Origin: Tricholomella constricta
Taxonomy: Eukaryota > Basidiomycota > Agaricomycetes > Agaricales > Lyophyllaceae
DNA: 64,000 bases
Assembly: GCA_013368375.1 (NCBI GenBank)
Contig: JAACJP010000023.1
Location: forward strand, 124,001-188,000
Reading direction: 5' to 3'
Part shown: positions 38,275 to 49,867 of the stretch, in pieces
Layout: every line of letters starts with the position of its first letter
Position numbering within the stretch: position 1 is the first letter of the stretch
The notes under the pieces: generated by a model
Database searches by the model: none
What the model was told of the DNA's origin: nothing
The model's input: only the letters and a program-made list of their open reading frames with translations
Position numbers and translations under genes: made by a program

Positions 38275-39338
38275 CTAAGTAAAATACTCTGCAAAGGCCG
38301 AGGGCGGAAGATTACAAGGCCACGCTCCATCAAGAATTGTCTGTTCAAAATCCTGCTCACAGCATCGGAAGAGATCCATTGAAGCGCGGGAGAGTTCGAG
38401 CTGGAAAACAAGTCATTAGCAGTGATTAGCGCACAAGAGCGGAAATTACTAACCGAATCCTCATATTCCATTCCAACATTACGCCCCATATATAGGTGGA
38501 CGAGCGTCGGCAAGCTGACAGCTAATCGGCTTTTAAGCTTTTTTCGAAGAGGTCGAAATAAAACTAGGTCTCGAGTATGTAATGCAGGATGGGACAGGCC
38601 TAAGACCTTCGAAGAAGCTATCAAAAAACTTTGGACCAGCCCGAATCATCAGAATGTGGCGCACCGACAGAAAATTCCACAAGCTGTGCCCCACGAGGAT
38701 TTTATTCTTTATGAGATTTGCGACGCGACATTGAACATCTTGAAATTGGGGGGCTAAGCTCAAGGTACGTGATCCAGGTGTGTCCTCAAAAGAAAAATAC
38801 ACCAACCATTCATAAGCTCATGATACTGTAACCCTGTTTCCTGTGGCCTATAATCCTCTACGCGGTGCCTATCGGGCCCTGTTCGGAAAGTAAATGATTG
38901 CATTACAGCTGGCGCACTCACGTAGGACGGACAAGAGTGTCCAGGATCGTAAATCCTCGATAATCGACGATAGAGACGCGGCTGATGAGAGGTGAGTTCA
39001 ACAAGTCGGGGTACGCACTATAAAAACGCACGCCACCATTGGTATTCGCTGGATGCGAAGTTTTGATTCGACAGTGCCAATATAAACGACCACGACCGCG
39101 ACCGCGAGGTATGTCCTGTCAAGATATCAATTCGGTGCTTGCAAGCGTGCATAAATAAGGCCTGTACGTGCTCCTCTGTCCAATGAAGTCTAGGTGGTGG
39201 GCAGGTGGGCACTGATTGTATAGCGGACACGGCTTGGACTGGATTCTGCTCATAATAGTATGGCATTGGGGCCTGCACTGGCAGGGTATATCGACCACGG
39301 TTATCGAAGAATGACGAAGAGGCAGGAGACGGATACAT
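38275..39338 (-). CDS. REX4/ISG20-fold protein lacking catalytic residues (pseudo-exonuclease)
   Basis: Splicing six or more exons gives a REX4-type domain. RVSIVDYRGFTILDTLVRPT is followed by HRVEDYRPQETGLQYHELMN, then QDVQCRVANLIKNKILVGHS, then VLGLSHPALHTRDLVLFRP and LELSRASMDLFRCCEQDFEQ. The fold match is good throughout. The active site is gone. The first motif DCEM reads HCRI (39065-39076). The second, normally GHxxxNDL, reads GHSLWNFLS. The third has YEDSLELSRA where H-x4-D is expected. The N-terminal exon starting at 39338 (MYPSPASSSFFDNRGRYTLP) adds a Pro/Tyr-rich extension. The frame is kept through every exon, so it looks like a maintained non-enzymatic protein rather than a decayed gene. 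Confidence 0.75.
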
Positions 39339-39582
39339 TGATCGACAAGGGGACTGAAAACTGGTAGTATTAGAGTGACTTCAAGGAGATCAGCTTTATG
39401 CTGCACAGAATCTCATGGAGAAAGAAGGCTGTCTCCCTGGGGGAATTTGACGCGGTGACGTGATGCCATAGAGGAGACGTGGATAAGTCATAGAATACGA
39501 CTGTCCGCCATTGGAAGTATTCAGGGGTGCAAGCAGCAAAGGTGACCAGCTACCCGTCGAATTATCGTGCTTGTCGCGACAG

Positions 39583-40113
39583 CTAGCATGCGAGACTTGG
39601 AAATTCTGGGTCGAAGACCCTCGTCACTTTCTGACTGGATTGAAGTCCATGTTCAAGAACTTGTGCAGAGGCCGCAACAGGCACCAGTCTGTGATTCGAC
39701 CAACGAAATTTTTGACAGGACACCAAAGCAGAAGAAGCTTGACAATGACCCAAAATGGAGCGGCAGAGAAGGCGCTTCGATGTACACTTGAAGTCCCCTG
39801 GAGCGGTGTCCCAAGATGGGTCATCGCGCCCTAGGGTTCGGGTCGTGGCAGCTGGGATGAGATGGGAGAAGCGATGCAAACAGCTGGGGATGCCGGGAGT
39901 CTCAGGCACGTACTTTAAGACTCCACTTCCATATCGTGCATCTTTGCTCCCAAAATCCTGATTTAAACACCACAGATCTTCAGGCGGTACCGAGAAATCA
40001 ACGAACCATCCAATATCCCAAGGCCCCGCATAATCAGTGCGTGAGACCTGGCCTTTACTAGGACGAAAGTTGAACCCTTGGAATTTGAAGCTTTCTTTCT
40101 GAGTGGCAGTCAT
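39583..40113 (-). CDS. uncertain hypothetical protein
   Basis: An open frame of 176 codons starting at 40113 (MTATQKESFKFQGFNFRPSK). I do not recognise it. A GTACGT...CCCAG pair (39852-39913) suggests an intron; using it shortens the protein to about 75 residues. The first 60 residues have the best protein character (TDYAGPWDIGWFVDFSVPPE). It lies 251 bases downstream of the BIO2 stop on the same strand and shares a 16-base word with the BIO2 3' UTR. It could be a short gene or a chance frame. Confidence 0.3.
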   Translation of the reverse strand: MTATQKESFKFQGFNFRPSKGQVSRTDYAGPWDIGWFVDFSVPPEDLWCLNQDFGSKDARYGSGVLKYVPETPGIPSCLHRFSHLIPAATTRTLGRDDPSWDTAPGDFKCTSKRLLCRSILGHCQASSALVSCQKFRWSNHRLVPVAASAQVLEHGLQSSQKVTRVFDPEFPSLAC

Positions 40114-40363
40114 GCTACCCCCAAAAGAGGTTCAAAGCGCCACAGAAACCTCCTGATAAAAGCGACATGTTACAGACGTTCAGGTTGTCAGAAATTTCAA
40201 TACATTCTCAGGGACACACATTACTATAGACAATAAGCCTTACAAGCGTTGATTCTAGACCTGCTGTACGTAGCTCTTCCTGTTCCTAGAGTATAACTTA
40301 AACACCCATCATCACCAGGCGATATCAAGAACGAACCATCCAATAATCCTCCAAGTTTGCACT

Positions 40364-41925
40364 TTAAGGCGCAACTTCAGAGGACTGCGTCTTTTTTGAC
40401 GAAGTTTCAAGTCTCAACCCTTCTTTCTGGGCAACACTGGGCTGCTCGAAGCTCCGCATTCCGTGTAGGCCCCATCGGCCCATCATCGCTTTGTCCTAAA
40501 ACGATCGGCGAAGTAAATAAATGATCAAAATACTTATAATAATTCTGGACTGACCTCATCCCAGGGCGAACCTAAACGAAGGAAGGGGTCCGGGGAGTTA
40601 GGATCACCACCGAAATAGACAGATCATGAGATCTCACATGGCGTCGTTAGCATCTGTTCCCCGGTGAACACAGCGTTCGCGCCGGCCATAAAGCACATCG
40701 CCTGTTCCGATTCGGCAAGTGTGTTCCTCCCTGCGGCAAGGCGAATAATAGTCTGGGGTAGAACGATTCGAGCGGTTGCAATAGTGCGAACAAGTGTGTG
40801 GTAAGGAACGACCTGTTTGAGGAATGAGCTACCCCAAGTCACGATCCCAAAATTAAGCATACTGACCTCATTTTTCTCCAGAGGTGTTCCGGGAATAGGA
40901 ACAAGAGCGTTGACAGGAAACGATTCAGGATGTTCTGGCATGCTGGACAGAGCTAGAGTCAGAACCTCAGATCTTAGGTTGTAGAAGATTTCAGCGTACT
41001 TCGAAACCTCCCAAATCAGGCCAACGCGGTCCGCGTCAGATTCTCCCAATCCAAGAATCCCTCCTGAGCATACACTGATCCCGGCATCGCGCACAGCACT
41101 GATGGTGTCTAAACGTTCGTCGTATGAACGAGTGGTGATAACCTATTGTAGGATAATCGATTAGAAATTCGAGTTCTGATTCCACATCGACATACTTGAG
41201 GATAAAATTCTCGGGATGTATCGAGATTGTGGTTATAGGCGGTCAACCCACTATAATCGTGGATCAACGCATTTTCGAGGAGAAGGGGGTAGTCCTTACG
41301 CTTCCTTCAGCCGTCGGGCCTGATCCGGAGAGAGCATACCGAGGGTCGTGCAGACTTCCATCCCCATGCCGCGGACCTCGCGGACCATCTCCAAAATTCG
41401 CTCAAAACCACTCTTACGACCGGCAAGGTCTCTCCAGGCGGCCCCCATGCAAAAACGAGTGCTTCCGTTCTCCTTCGCCTTCCGAGCGGCCTCGAGGACG
41501 GGTTCGAGCTGCACCAGGCGAGAAGCCTTGGTAGCGGTGTTGTAGCGTGATGATTGTGAGCAGTAGGAGCCTGGATCTTGCTCGATTACTGACTTGCAAG
41601 AGGGTAAGATGACTTACAGTCCTCAGAGCACCCACCGGCTGTGATAGGAAGGTCGGATCAGCGATGAGGGGGATATAGCGGCGCGAAACATACTTTTAAT
41701 ATTCATGAGAGTGCATAGCTGTACCTTGCTGGGATCGTGGTGCTGACGATGGACGGATGCAGAACGGAATACGAGATCGAGCAAAGGGGTGTCGTAGATG
41801 GCTTGAACTTCATCCCTTGCCCAGGCATGGGGAGCAGAGCTCGCGGTGCGAGAATTAGACGATGCATGGGTGGCAAGTGCTCGGGTAAGACGAGGTGCGC
41901 GTCGAAGAGGAACAGCGAAAAACAT
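40364..41925 (-). CDS. BIO2: biotin synthase
   Basis: This radical-SAM enzyme inserts sulphur into dethiobiotin in the mitochondrion, the last step of biotin synthesis. The start ([20 protein letters not shown]) is a mitochondrial presequence. Exons joined through two introns give [20 protein letters not shown], so the CxxxCxxC cluster ligand is complete. [75 protein letters not shown] and [11 protein letters not shown] follow, with the [2Fe-2S] Arg and Cys residues in place. A last exon carries [18 protein letters not shown] and ends EVAP. An intact gene. No BIO3/BIO4 genes are next to it. Confidence 0.95.
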
Positions 41926-42878
41926 AGAGGCTAGGACGGATCGGTTTGGTGGTTGACGACAAACCTTTGGGGACCGGACTTTATCAAAAATTATTTAAAC
42001 AAGTCCATCTGAGATTATGCGGCAATTGCCTGACAATTCCGCCCCGGATCCTCTCATCCCTCCGGCCATATCACCCCTTTCCCCGCGACAACTCCACGCT
42101 TCGGCCTGACAGGCTGTTCTCGCGACACTCATGTTTCTATACTCTGCGCTGCGGAACGCCATGTGGATAAGGAGTCCGCGACGAGCTAGTAGTTTGAATC
42201 GTGGACAGCTTTGCAGGCGCATACTTGACGCGATTTGTTTCAAGAGAGAAACGGAATGCAAGTAGAGTAGGCTACAATTGTTTCTCTGTGATCCGTGGAC
42301 GTTGAAACAACTGTTGACGAAGGAAATTGATGCTGATTCCCAGCGTCGTTCTGCTCGTTCTCGAACCGTCACATTATGCAGGGTATTATGGAAGTGATAT
42401 TCAGCTTTGGGCTTATGAAAGCCTGGCCCTGCCTTCAATCCTGCCGGAACGGCCTTCCGCGTGTGCCATGAATCATACACTCCTCGCGAAACGTCACGGT
42501 CATGCGCATGCGTTTGCATCGAATTTGTAGGCGACTTGGATCACGGTTTAAAATGGAGTATTGCTGGCCACTTCATCCTCCCTGACGCCAATTTGTTCAT
42601 CCGAGTGCAGCGTGCACGACTAAAATATTGTTCGCCGTAAGTCTATGAATACAGGTCGTGGTGCGATATAAAAAAAACGACATGAAGAGGAGAAATACTG
42701 TAAGTAAGTAGCTATGGCTACAAAGTTCGGGAAAACTGCTGCGATATGATGATGCCCTCTGAGTGGGATTGAGTATTGTTTCTGCAGCCTTGGTCGAGAC
42801 GGGGTACTAATTTCAGCAGTCTTCTTTCAGGCGCTCCTTCGATGCGTCGCGTGTACGACCCGATACGCGATCTTAACA
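41926..42878. other. intergenic, no gene seen
   Basis: About 0.95 kb between the BIO2 start and the small ORF. The BIO2 promoter should be next to 41925. The minus frame 41995-42519 is open but has no protein-family character. No RNA gene or repeat was found by eye. Confidence 0.35.
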
Positions 42879-43124
42879 TTAATACACATTCGACGTCAGC
42901 ATGACACCATCGCCAGGCGGACGATTCCACCCACCGTCATGATTAGTTTTTTGGACCTCCCTCCTGGCAACGTCGTCGGGGCTAGACTTCCTCGCCGCTC
43001 GCTTGGATCGCGTCTCCAGGAGCGGCGTGTTGGCTTGCCGGACAGCATTCCACTGTCGAAATGTGTACTCCGCCAACTGCCTCGAATACTCTTGCTTCTG
43101 TTGCTCGAGTGTTTGAGCGGCCAT
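42879..43124 (-). CDS. small hypothetical protein, Gln/Glu-rich helix
   Basis: An 81-codon frame starting MAAQTLEQQKQEYSRQLAEY and continuing TFRQWNAVRQANTPLLETRS. The first half is strongly helical with heptad-like Leu/Tyr spacing; the rest is basic and then disordered. The frame extends upstream to an ATG at 43226 through a low-complexity stretch. A GTAGGC after MELK there could be an intron donor, so a second small coding exon (MELK) is possible. Small proteins of this type occur widely in fungi but I cannot name a family. Confidence 0.4.
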   Translation of the reverse strand: MAAQTLEQQKQEYSRQLAEYTFRQWNAVRQANTPLLETRSKRAARKSSPDDVARREVQKTNHDGGWNRPPGDGVMLTSNVY

Positions 43125-43226
43125 AGTTAAGGGGGGCGTGGGTTGTGTTGGGGGGGTTTGTATTTGGGCCGCCTTTATATACGAGACACAGATAAAGGGT
43201 AATGCGGGGCCTACCTTCAGCTCCAT

Positions 43227-43967
43227 GACGTCTGGTGTCCAAGTGTCGCGGAGTCTGAATTAGCCCTTCCGTCGAATTCAGAAATAGACACTTTGCATGG
43301 CCGCAAACTATGCTTGCTATTAGCTATAGGGGGTATGATCATTGCTTGAATCGCCGAAATTCAACACTCAGCGACTTCAACCGACGTTTATTCTCAGACT
43401 GGGATTTGCTTGCGAGGGTAATGTAATTTGTAGCTTTTCTTTCTCGCCACATCTGTGCCACAACACCGAGTAGGAGCGACACGAATATTCAGCTTAAAGC
43501 CTCTTATTAATGCCAAGCGAAACTGATGCACGAGTGCGAAGCAGGTATTTCTTCATTGGTTCTCCAAGTTCTACTCGAGATTTCCAAGAAACAGGGTGTT
43601 GTAACCAGGCCAAGTATTGGCAAACCATCGAAAATACAGATATAACCAACAATGTCGCGTACAAGATTAAAACGATCAAAGCAAGTCCTAAAATAGCCGT
43701 AAAGTTCGTGTGAAGAGAGACAAGATGCAAAAGCGCAGATGCAGGTCGGGAAGGAGAGAATGCTACACATCGGATCTGGGGTTGAAAACAATACGTGAGT
43801 TAAAAATATAATGCAATGCAAGATGAGTATAATATGAGTGTCCTGGATGATGTCGTGGAGATGTGTTTGGTTTCATGAATATGCGTCGAAAGGAATAAGA
43901 ATCGATGGCATGGAGTCGCCGTGTCGAAAGCGTTGCAATTGATACCCAGTATCGTTTGCGTGAAAGT
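43227..43967. other. intergenic, no gene seen
   Basis: About 0.74 kb between the small ORF and the BTG gene. It includes the BTG 3' UTR. Overlapping minus frames at 43494-43821 are hydrophobic but unsupported. Confidence 0.35.
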
Positions 43968-44885
43968 CTAAGCGGAAGTTGAGCGCCAGCTAGCAGCAAC
44001 TCCACTGGCGGGTCTAGCCACCTTGGTGGGCTTAGAGGGACGGGCGCCGCCGAGCATGACTCCACCGGTCAGGACAGTGGTCTTGCCACCATCGTAGGGT
44101 GTAACCTCAGTTTTACTGGTGTCAACAAAAACACGAGCTTGCCTCGCCCTCTCGCGGCGGGACTGCTTAGGCTTCTGGGAATCAGAAGCCGAAGTGTTAG
44201 ACGATATGGATGTCGTGGAGGAGGCAGCTGACGACGAGAAGGTCGAGCTCGAGTTGGACGAGCGGGAACTTGATCGCGAGTGTGAGATAGGGGAGAGTGA
44301 TCGGACTGGGGTGGGGAACTGTGCGTGAAGGGGAGTCCAGGCGGGGGCATTGATCTCGTGAGCAATCATAGAGAATAGCTGGTCGTCATCCTCGTGGTCG
44401 TCCTCAAGGAGCTGCTGTGCAAGGGTCTTGGACTGCGGCTTTGACACCTCGTATGCCTCGAAGAAAGGCTTCTCGGCAGCAGGTGAAGCGATCTCATCAA
44501 CCCAGACAGTGATGAACCTTCCGTTGTTCTTGCGGCCGTGGCGGACGGACACGCATCCAGGGTCAACAAAGAGGTCAAACTGCTGATTGCCAAGAGCAGA
44601 AATCCATTCAAACCACTGCACACCGGCAGCGATACACGCAGCATAAATGGGTCGTGGTGGGAGGCAGTCAGGGGAGAGGGTGAGACAGCGGCGACCGGAA
44701 CCGCGGAGAGGCTCCTTCATGACCCAGGTAGGGGCGTAGAGGGCTGTCAGGTTTGCCTCGAGGACGAACTGCAGGTTGATGATCGTAGTCGCCGAGTGGG
44801 AAGCGATCAAGGGGCGAGTGAGGTAGGAGATGGCGTGTGCAACAGTGAGGGAAAGGTTAGCAGAGGTAGAGGTGGCGGTGGTCAT
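43968..44885 (-). CDS. BTG/Tob-family anti-proliferative protein
   Basis: The N-terminal BTG domain binds the Caf1/Pop2 deadenylase of CCR4-NOT in animals and probably does so in fungi. The domain is in a single exon with no intron. It starts at MTTATSTSANLSLTVAHAIS and contains TALYAPTWVMKEPLRGSGRR followed by CLTLSPDCLPPRPIYAAC. FDLFVDPGCVSVRHGRKN and FITVWVDEIA follow. The C-terminal ~170 residues are Ser-rich (SRSSSRSSNSSSTFSSS) with a basic stretch (KQSRRERARQARVF), so disordered. Upstream frame continues beyond 44885, but that ATG is the first to open the domain naturally. The gene may couple mRNA decay to growth state; this is inference from the family. Confidence 0.85.
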   Translation of the reverse strand: MTTATSTSANLSLTVAHAISYLTRPLIASHSATTIINLQFVLEANLTALYAPTWVMKEPLRGSGRRCLTLSPDCLPPRPIYAACIAAGVQWFEWISALGNQQFDLFVDPGCVSVRHGRKNNGRFITVWVDEIASPAAEKPFFEAYEVSKPQSKTLAQQLLEDDHEDDDQLFSMIAHEINAPAWTPLHAQFPTPVRSLSPISHSRSSSRSSNSSSTFSSSAASSTTSISSNTSASDSQKPKQSRRERARQARVFVDTSKTEVTPYDGGKTTVLTGGVMLGGARPSKPTKVARPASGVAASWRSTSA

Positions 44886-45849
44886 TGTGGATGGAAACGT
44901 TAAGAACGACGTGGGAAAGGATATAGTGCTGAGAGCGAAGTATGAATCGACCTGCGAAACGTGATGCGGCTGAACTCGCTGAAGAGGATAGATGCAGTAA
45001 GGAAGACGAGTTGGAGGGAGTACGAAGAGGTCGTCAGAGGTGCGGCAGGGATCTGGAAAATTAAATGAGTTTATATAGAGAGAAATTACGATCGACGGAG
45101 GCAAACCTAACGGAGAAGACGAGGCGAGATGGAACGAGCGACCTATGTTAAATGAAATGGAGCAGGATTAGTCCTGGTTTGAATTAGTTGAAACTGGTGC
45201 CCAGTCCGGTGAGGAAGAATGGAAAAGCGGGGCAGGACAGGATCTTTATAGGAAAGACGTCAAAAGCGACAATGAAGCGGCATTCTTCCTTCGCCACGCT
45301 GCTTGTAGCGAGGCAGACAAAAAGGACAAAGGACAATGGGACGGCAATCACCGCGTCCCTCACCGTCCCTTCTAGCATCCTTGTATTTTCATCCGTGAAC
45401 AATAGCCATTGCCATCCTATTTCCGGCTTACCGCCACGGCGCTCCCAGGGCCGCAACTGTCGCGAGTTCCAAGACTGCGGCGCACGACTTTGTATTTTAC
45501 ACAAGGAGGAGGAGGGACTACTATTTTAGTCCACCCAGTACACGAGGAGTTACGTGACTACCTTGTTGTCTTACACTTCTCCTTCTGCGCGGGGCTCCAT
45601 TTTGCGCCCGACGCCTGGATGACAATAACCACACCGCCGCCGTAAGTCCTATGCGTACAAGTACGAGCCGGACACAATTAGAGCCTAGCCCATCACGGTG
45701 GCGGTGCCGAAACCGGCATGCGCATTTTAAACCCCGACAGGCGCAAACTGAACCTTGTTTTTCATCTCATCCACACAAGTTGCCCTCGCCGCTTCGCCAA
45801 CAAAAAAACAGGTAATCGCTTTCACACCTCTCAGCCACCAAAAGCCATC
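44886..45849. other. divergent intergenic region, BTG gene / eS27
   Basis: About 0.96 kb between divergent starts, likely carrying both promoters and the long 5' leader of the BTG gene. A pyrimidine-rich stretch precedes the eS27 ATG, as is common for ribosomal-protein genes. No other gene is seen. Confidence 0.4.
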
Positions 45850-46299
45850 ATGGTATGTCCTAATCACTTGCGATTCTAATTGCCGCCTTAACTAACTGCT
45901 GCTCACCGTGTCCTCGTGTGACCGTACTTGCAGACTCTCGCCGTTGATCTCTTGAACCCATCTCCCGAGTACGAGAAGAACCAGCACAAGCTAAAGCGCC
46001 TCGTGCAGTCGCCGAACTCGTATTTTATGGACGTTAAATGCTCTGGTGCGTCTCTTCTGTGCTCTGATCATGATGTCTCAGATGTCTCATCCAACTTCCT
46101 CTTGCAGGATGCTTCGCCATCTCGACTGTCTTCTCACACGCACAAACCGTCGTTCTCTGCGGATCCTGCTCCGGTGTTCTGTGCCAGCCTACAGGTGGAA
46201 AGGCAAGGTTGACAGAGGGTACGTCGTTTTTTGCATATTCGTGACGGACCTTTAATTCAATTGCAATCGTCAGGCTCCTCTTTCCGTAGAAAGAACTAG
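45850..46299 (+). CDS. RPS27: 40S ribosomal protein eS27
   Basis: A small-subunit ribosomal protein with a C4 zinc finger. Four coding exons: 45850-45852 (only the ATG), 45934-46045, 46108-46218 and 46274-46299, giving 83 residues as expected. It reads [53 protein letters not shown], then [19 protein letters not shown] and GSSFRRKN. The four zinc Cys pairs (KCSGC; CGSC) are intact. An intron placed directly after the start codon is typical of ribosomal-protein genes and may aid high expression. Confidence 0.95.
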
Positions 46300-46757
46300 G
46301 TCGCTCTATCTGTCTTATCTACCATATACACCTCGTCACCGCACACACTGGCACTCATTTGGTCGAGCTCAGTTTTCGACCTTCCGGATCTCAGCAGGGC
46401 CATCCGTCTATTCTGTATCTCCTCAAAAAGTAGTTTTCGACTTTGAATGACTTACGATACGTCTTCGATGATTTGGTTTCTTATTCCCAGAACCGAGAAC
46501 CAAATCATTACTGCCCCACCCATTGTGCCTGTCTTTAGTCCAGGTGTGAGTGACAACCCCGAGTATCACGAACATTTCCACCTTTCAGATTCTACCTCCT
46601 GTGTTTCTATGAGTATGTTTTCAAGCTGCTCGTAAATGTTGTTTTTTTCAATCACAGGGTCGCAACGCCAGCTCTACATGGTCTAATGCCTTATTATTCC
46701 GCATTTTATATCATTAAGATGGAGTTCTATGTGTCTATAATCCTTCAATCCGCTCTG
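46300..46757. other. convergent intergenic region
   Basis: About 460 bases between the eS27 and thioesterase stops. It holds both 3' UTRs. The small plus frame at 46447-46635 has no family character. Confidence 0.35.
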
Positions 46758-48246
46758 TCAGAGTTTGGCATCCATCTTGGGTTCAGCAGGTCCCCGTACA
46801 TTTGCTCGTACGACACCTTCCTGAGATGTCACCGCTACCAAAGTTCCATCACGGGTATACATCTGGGAGTAAATTTGTGCCCACAACATTAGAACAATGC
46901 ATAAGTGTGGAATAATCACGCACCCTTCCGTGTACCACTCCCCGGCCAGATCCTGTTCGTGGGGAATTGATCTGATTTGTGGGCCATGGTCAAAGCAGGT
47001 AACAGCCGGCAGGGATGTTGACTCACCACATGGAGCAGCCAATCGCCACAGTCAAAGTCGTCACTGGAAAATAATTCAGCTTCCCGCCACAACGACATAC
47101 AAGGTCATTTACCTGTAGAAATAGATTGAATGATCGAGCGTCGACTGCAAAGTTACTTCAGTACATGGTAACGTCGCCCAGGCCCCTGATACACTTACAG
47201 TCATGCTAACCGTATTGGGCCCTTGTCCGAACCTCTTGAGGCCCATGGTCTTCGACGCGCTTGATATACTTCTCGAAGATTAGGTGTGCGCAAGACGGAG
47301 ATAGTCCGAATGACGTACAAGTTCATATCCGAGATATAACTCAGAATACACTGGACCGTAACTCGTCAGTAGGCGTTCGCGAAACCCCATAAAGGCGCTC
47401 ACTTTTTGGAATGGCGGCTCATACTTGGGTATATTCCGCGCTTGCATCCAATACATATACGTGACGGTTCCATCCGCTTCAATATGGTGTTCCCCCGCGC
47501 GCTTTATAGCAATGGGACTCCGTGTGCGTTCCTTCAGCTCCCGGTGAGTAGGAGCACCGAAGCATCAACACAAACGTGCTCACCGCCAGCGCGTCTTGGT
47601 AGCCCTTTTTCAAACCGGGAGAGATCGTGGCCGACGCCAATAGGTTATTGTACCGCGTCTCTTCGAGTTCACAGTTCTCGGGGCTAGGGACTTTCGGCAT
47701 AGGCCATTGGTGAGATGGTTGCCACGGTTCCGGCTTTTGAAAGGAACACATGAGGACAAAGATGGTGCGTCCATTTTGGACTGCCTTGACAAAGAGGGTT
47801 GTGTAGCTGCGCCCTTGGCGGACGCGGTCGACATGGTATATGATAGGTGTGGAGGGCGAGGCGCTGAGGAGGAAGTAGCACTGGAAACAACGATCCTATT
47901 AGGACACCCTTGTAAAGCTCTTAAAATCTCCATAACATACATGTAGTGACTGAGCGGTCTGATCAGCCAAGAACATTCATCAATTGAAATGATCACTGAC
48001 ATGTAGCCCGAAAGCAGGATTGACGCAATTCGTCGCGGATACCAGTGCTTGACTTATGACCTGCCTACAAGTGGGGTTCAGGCGAGCAGACAGAATCCGA
48101 GTCAGACACAAAGCTCACCCTCCAAATACACCCCGAGCGCGGACAGGAAGCCAGAGGGACTTGGAGCGAAAAAGGTTGACATCTAGTTGCTCAACTTCCA
48201 GCGAAGTTGATATCTGTTCATGCTCCACTTGATTTGAGTCGCCCAT
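46758..48246 (-). CDS. acyl-CoA thioesterase (TesB/ACOT8 family)
   Basis: A double hot-dog thioesterase that releases fatty acids from acyl-CoA, often in peroxisomes. The start is ATG at 48246 (MGDSNQVEHEQISTSLEVEQ). Spliced exons read VFGG-QVISQALVSATNC, CYFLLSASPSTPIIYHVD, RVRQGRSYTTLFVKAVQNGR, and TIFVLMCSFQKPEPWQPSHQ. Later come EADGTVTYMYWMQARNIPKY, and near the end QIYSQMYTRDGTLVAVTSQE then GVVRANV, the family's C-terminal block. The last residues are KMDAKL; a PTS1-like tripeptide would be SKL, so this ending (AKL) is a plausible peroxisomal signal. Seven or more introns. An ordinary intact gene. Confidence 0.88.
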
Positions 48247-48494
48247 TGGAATGGAATGAAGTTTGTTCAAGAGGGGTTACCGCGCAGTAGCTCGTCGGTT
48301 TATGTCGTCTAGGTCGCTGAGCCTGTGATAATGTTAGTGATGATTAACCGGGAGATTTCTGCAGGTCGCCAAGGGAGTCAGTGTTGAAATTGCAAATCGA
48401 GGATAGGTAGCGGGGTAAAACGATGGGGTATACACCCGGCATTATATGCCGAATTACCGGCGGAAGTTAGTGTACAAACGGTAGTCATAAGACA

Positions 48495-49663
48495 CTACAT
48501 GACCTCGACGTCGATAGTAAACCCACAAGTATGACAGACCTGCTGACCGTTACCCCCGGGTCCTGTCTCTAGTGCGCCAAATACATGTTTGTGTTCCTCG
48601 TCCTTTCTCCTCTGCCAAACACCCTCCTTTGTGCGCTTTCGGAGCTCCTTTAACCCTTGCTCGAATTTCTTATTCTTCTTCCTCTTCTTCTCAGCCGTCC
48701 GTCGCTCGTATTCTGCGTCGAGCGCCTCAGGGGATCCCCATTTCTTCCATGCAAAATCTTCGACCTGATATCTCAGGTAAAGCATCATGTTTGCGTAGGT
48801 CGAGGCATGCGGATTGGCCTTTAAAATATGGGGTAGCAGTTCCTCGTCGCGCAACTCAGCTGAAGAGAATATAAATAGTGCCTTGATACATTCCGAAAGT
48901 ATTGAAATGCGTACGATCCGTAAGCAGGTAATCCTGTGATGACAGGTTGGGACATTAGCTATTCGACACCAGAAAACGGCGTACCTCCTTGCATTCGGTC
49001 TTCGTCAACAGACTATACTTTTCTGGCTTATCGTGCTGACATTTTTTGCAAACCAGACAACCGAACACCTTCTTGAAAATTTGGTCAATGTCTAGAGATT
49101 GACATTCATTGCATTTCGGATTCAACGCTCGGTCCAGATGCATGGCTTCGCGAATAAAACCGCATCAAGGGGGTATCGAAAGATTTGTCGAAAGGGACTT
49201 ACGAGGATCCAGGTTCTGCCTGGCACGCTGTCTTTCTCTTTCTTTCTCCTTCCGCCGCACCTCCTCGTCAATTTCATTGCCATCCTCCAACAAGAAGCCG
49301 CCCTTGGAATTGACCATCTTTGAAAGGTCATATTCGAAATATTTTCCCAGCCGAGAATCGCGTTTCAGTGGCTTGGACCCACTAGACGCTGTAGGAGAAT
49401 TCGAGGTGGCTGGGGTGACTCCGATGGGGCGTTTATTGTTCACATTGAGAGCCGCGGACGCCGAAGCCTCTTGTTCCTTTTCACGTTGCTTCGCTTTAGC
49501 TAATTGCAGCATGTCAGTGGAATGAATGGGAGAATTGTAAGCTTCAATAACCTTTGAGGCGATTGATTTCAATCTGTTTGACTTGTTCTGGCGTCAGTTG
49601 TAGCGATGCCGACAGAGTGTCTCGTGGAGGTGGAGTCACAGGCCTGACAGCTGTGTCCGCCAT
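48495..49663 (-). CDS. RAD14: XPA/Rad14 DNA damage-binding protein
   Basis: A nucleotide-excision-repair scaffold that binds damaged DNA and RPA. Start at 49663 ([20 protein letters not shown]). After a basic linker ([20 protein letters not shown] and GGFLLEDG) the XPA core begins with [20 protein letters not shown] and continues to CLVCKKCQ. The C-x2-C-x17-C-x2-C zinc finger matches XPA exactly. [40 protein letters not shown] and [19 protein letters not shown] complete the domain. A Lys-rich helix ([19 protein letters not shown]) and a final pair CHTCGF follow. Four introns are inferred. An intact gene. Confidence 0.92.
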
Positions 49664-49867
49664 CGAACTTGAGTAGAGGAGCGACGACGAGGAAAAGGAG
49701 TCTCCCTGGGGTTAAGTTCAGGTTCAAGTCACTGGCTGGTCAGTACGTCAGGATTACGCGCTAATTAGATCACATGATCAAGAACGCGCAGGCGCGGTTT
49801 AGAGCAGATCAGTAATATAAGAACGAGAGCAGGTAGTACGACACTGTAAATACACGAGGACTAGAAG

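Noticed and set aside
40000..40345. Exact 16-base repeat AACGAACCATCCAATA at 40000-40015 and 40330-40345
   Set aside because: A 16-mer pair is expected about once by chance in 64 kb, and the flanks are not similar, so no duplication is claimed.
41995..42519. Minus-strand frame of 174 codons upstream of BIO2
   Set aside because: No hydrophobic core, motif or codon pattern supports a protein; probably promoter DNA.
43494..43821. Two overlapping hydrophobic minus-strand frames
   Set aside because: Both are hydrophobic through base composition and overlap in different frames with no splice evidence.
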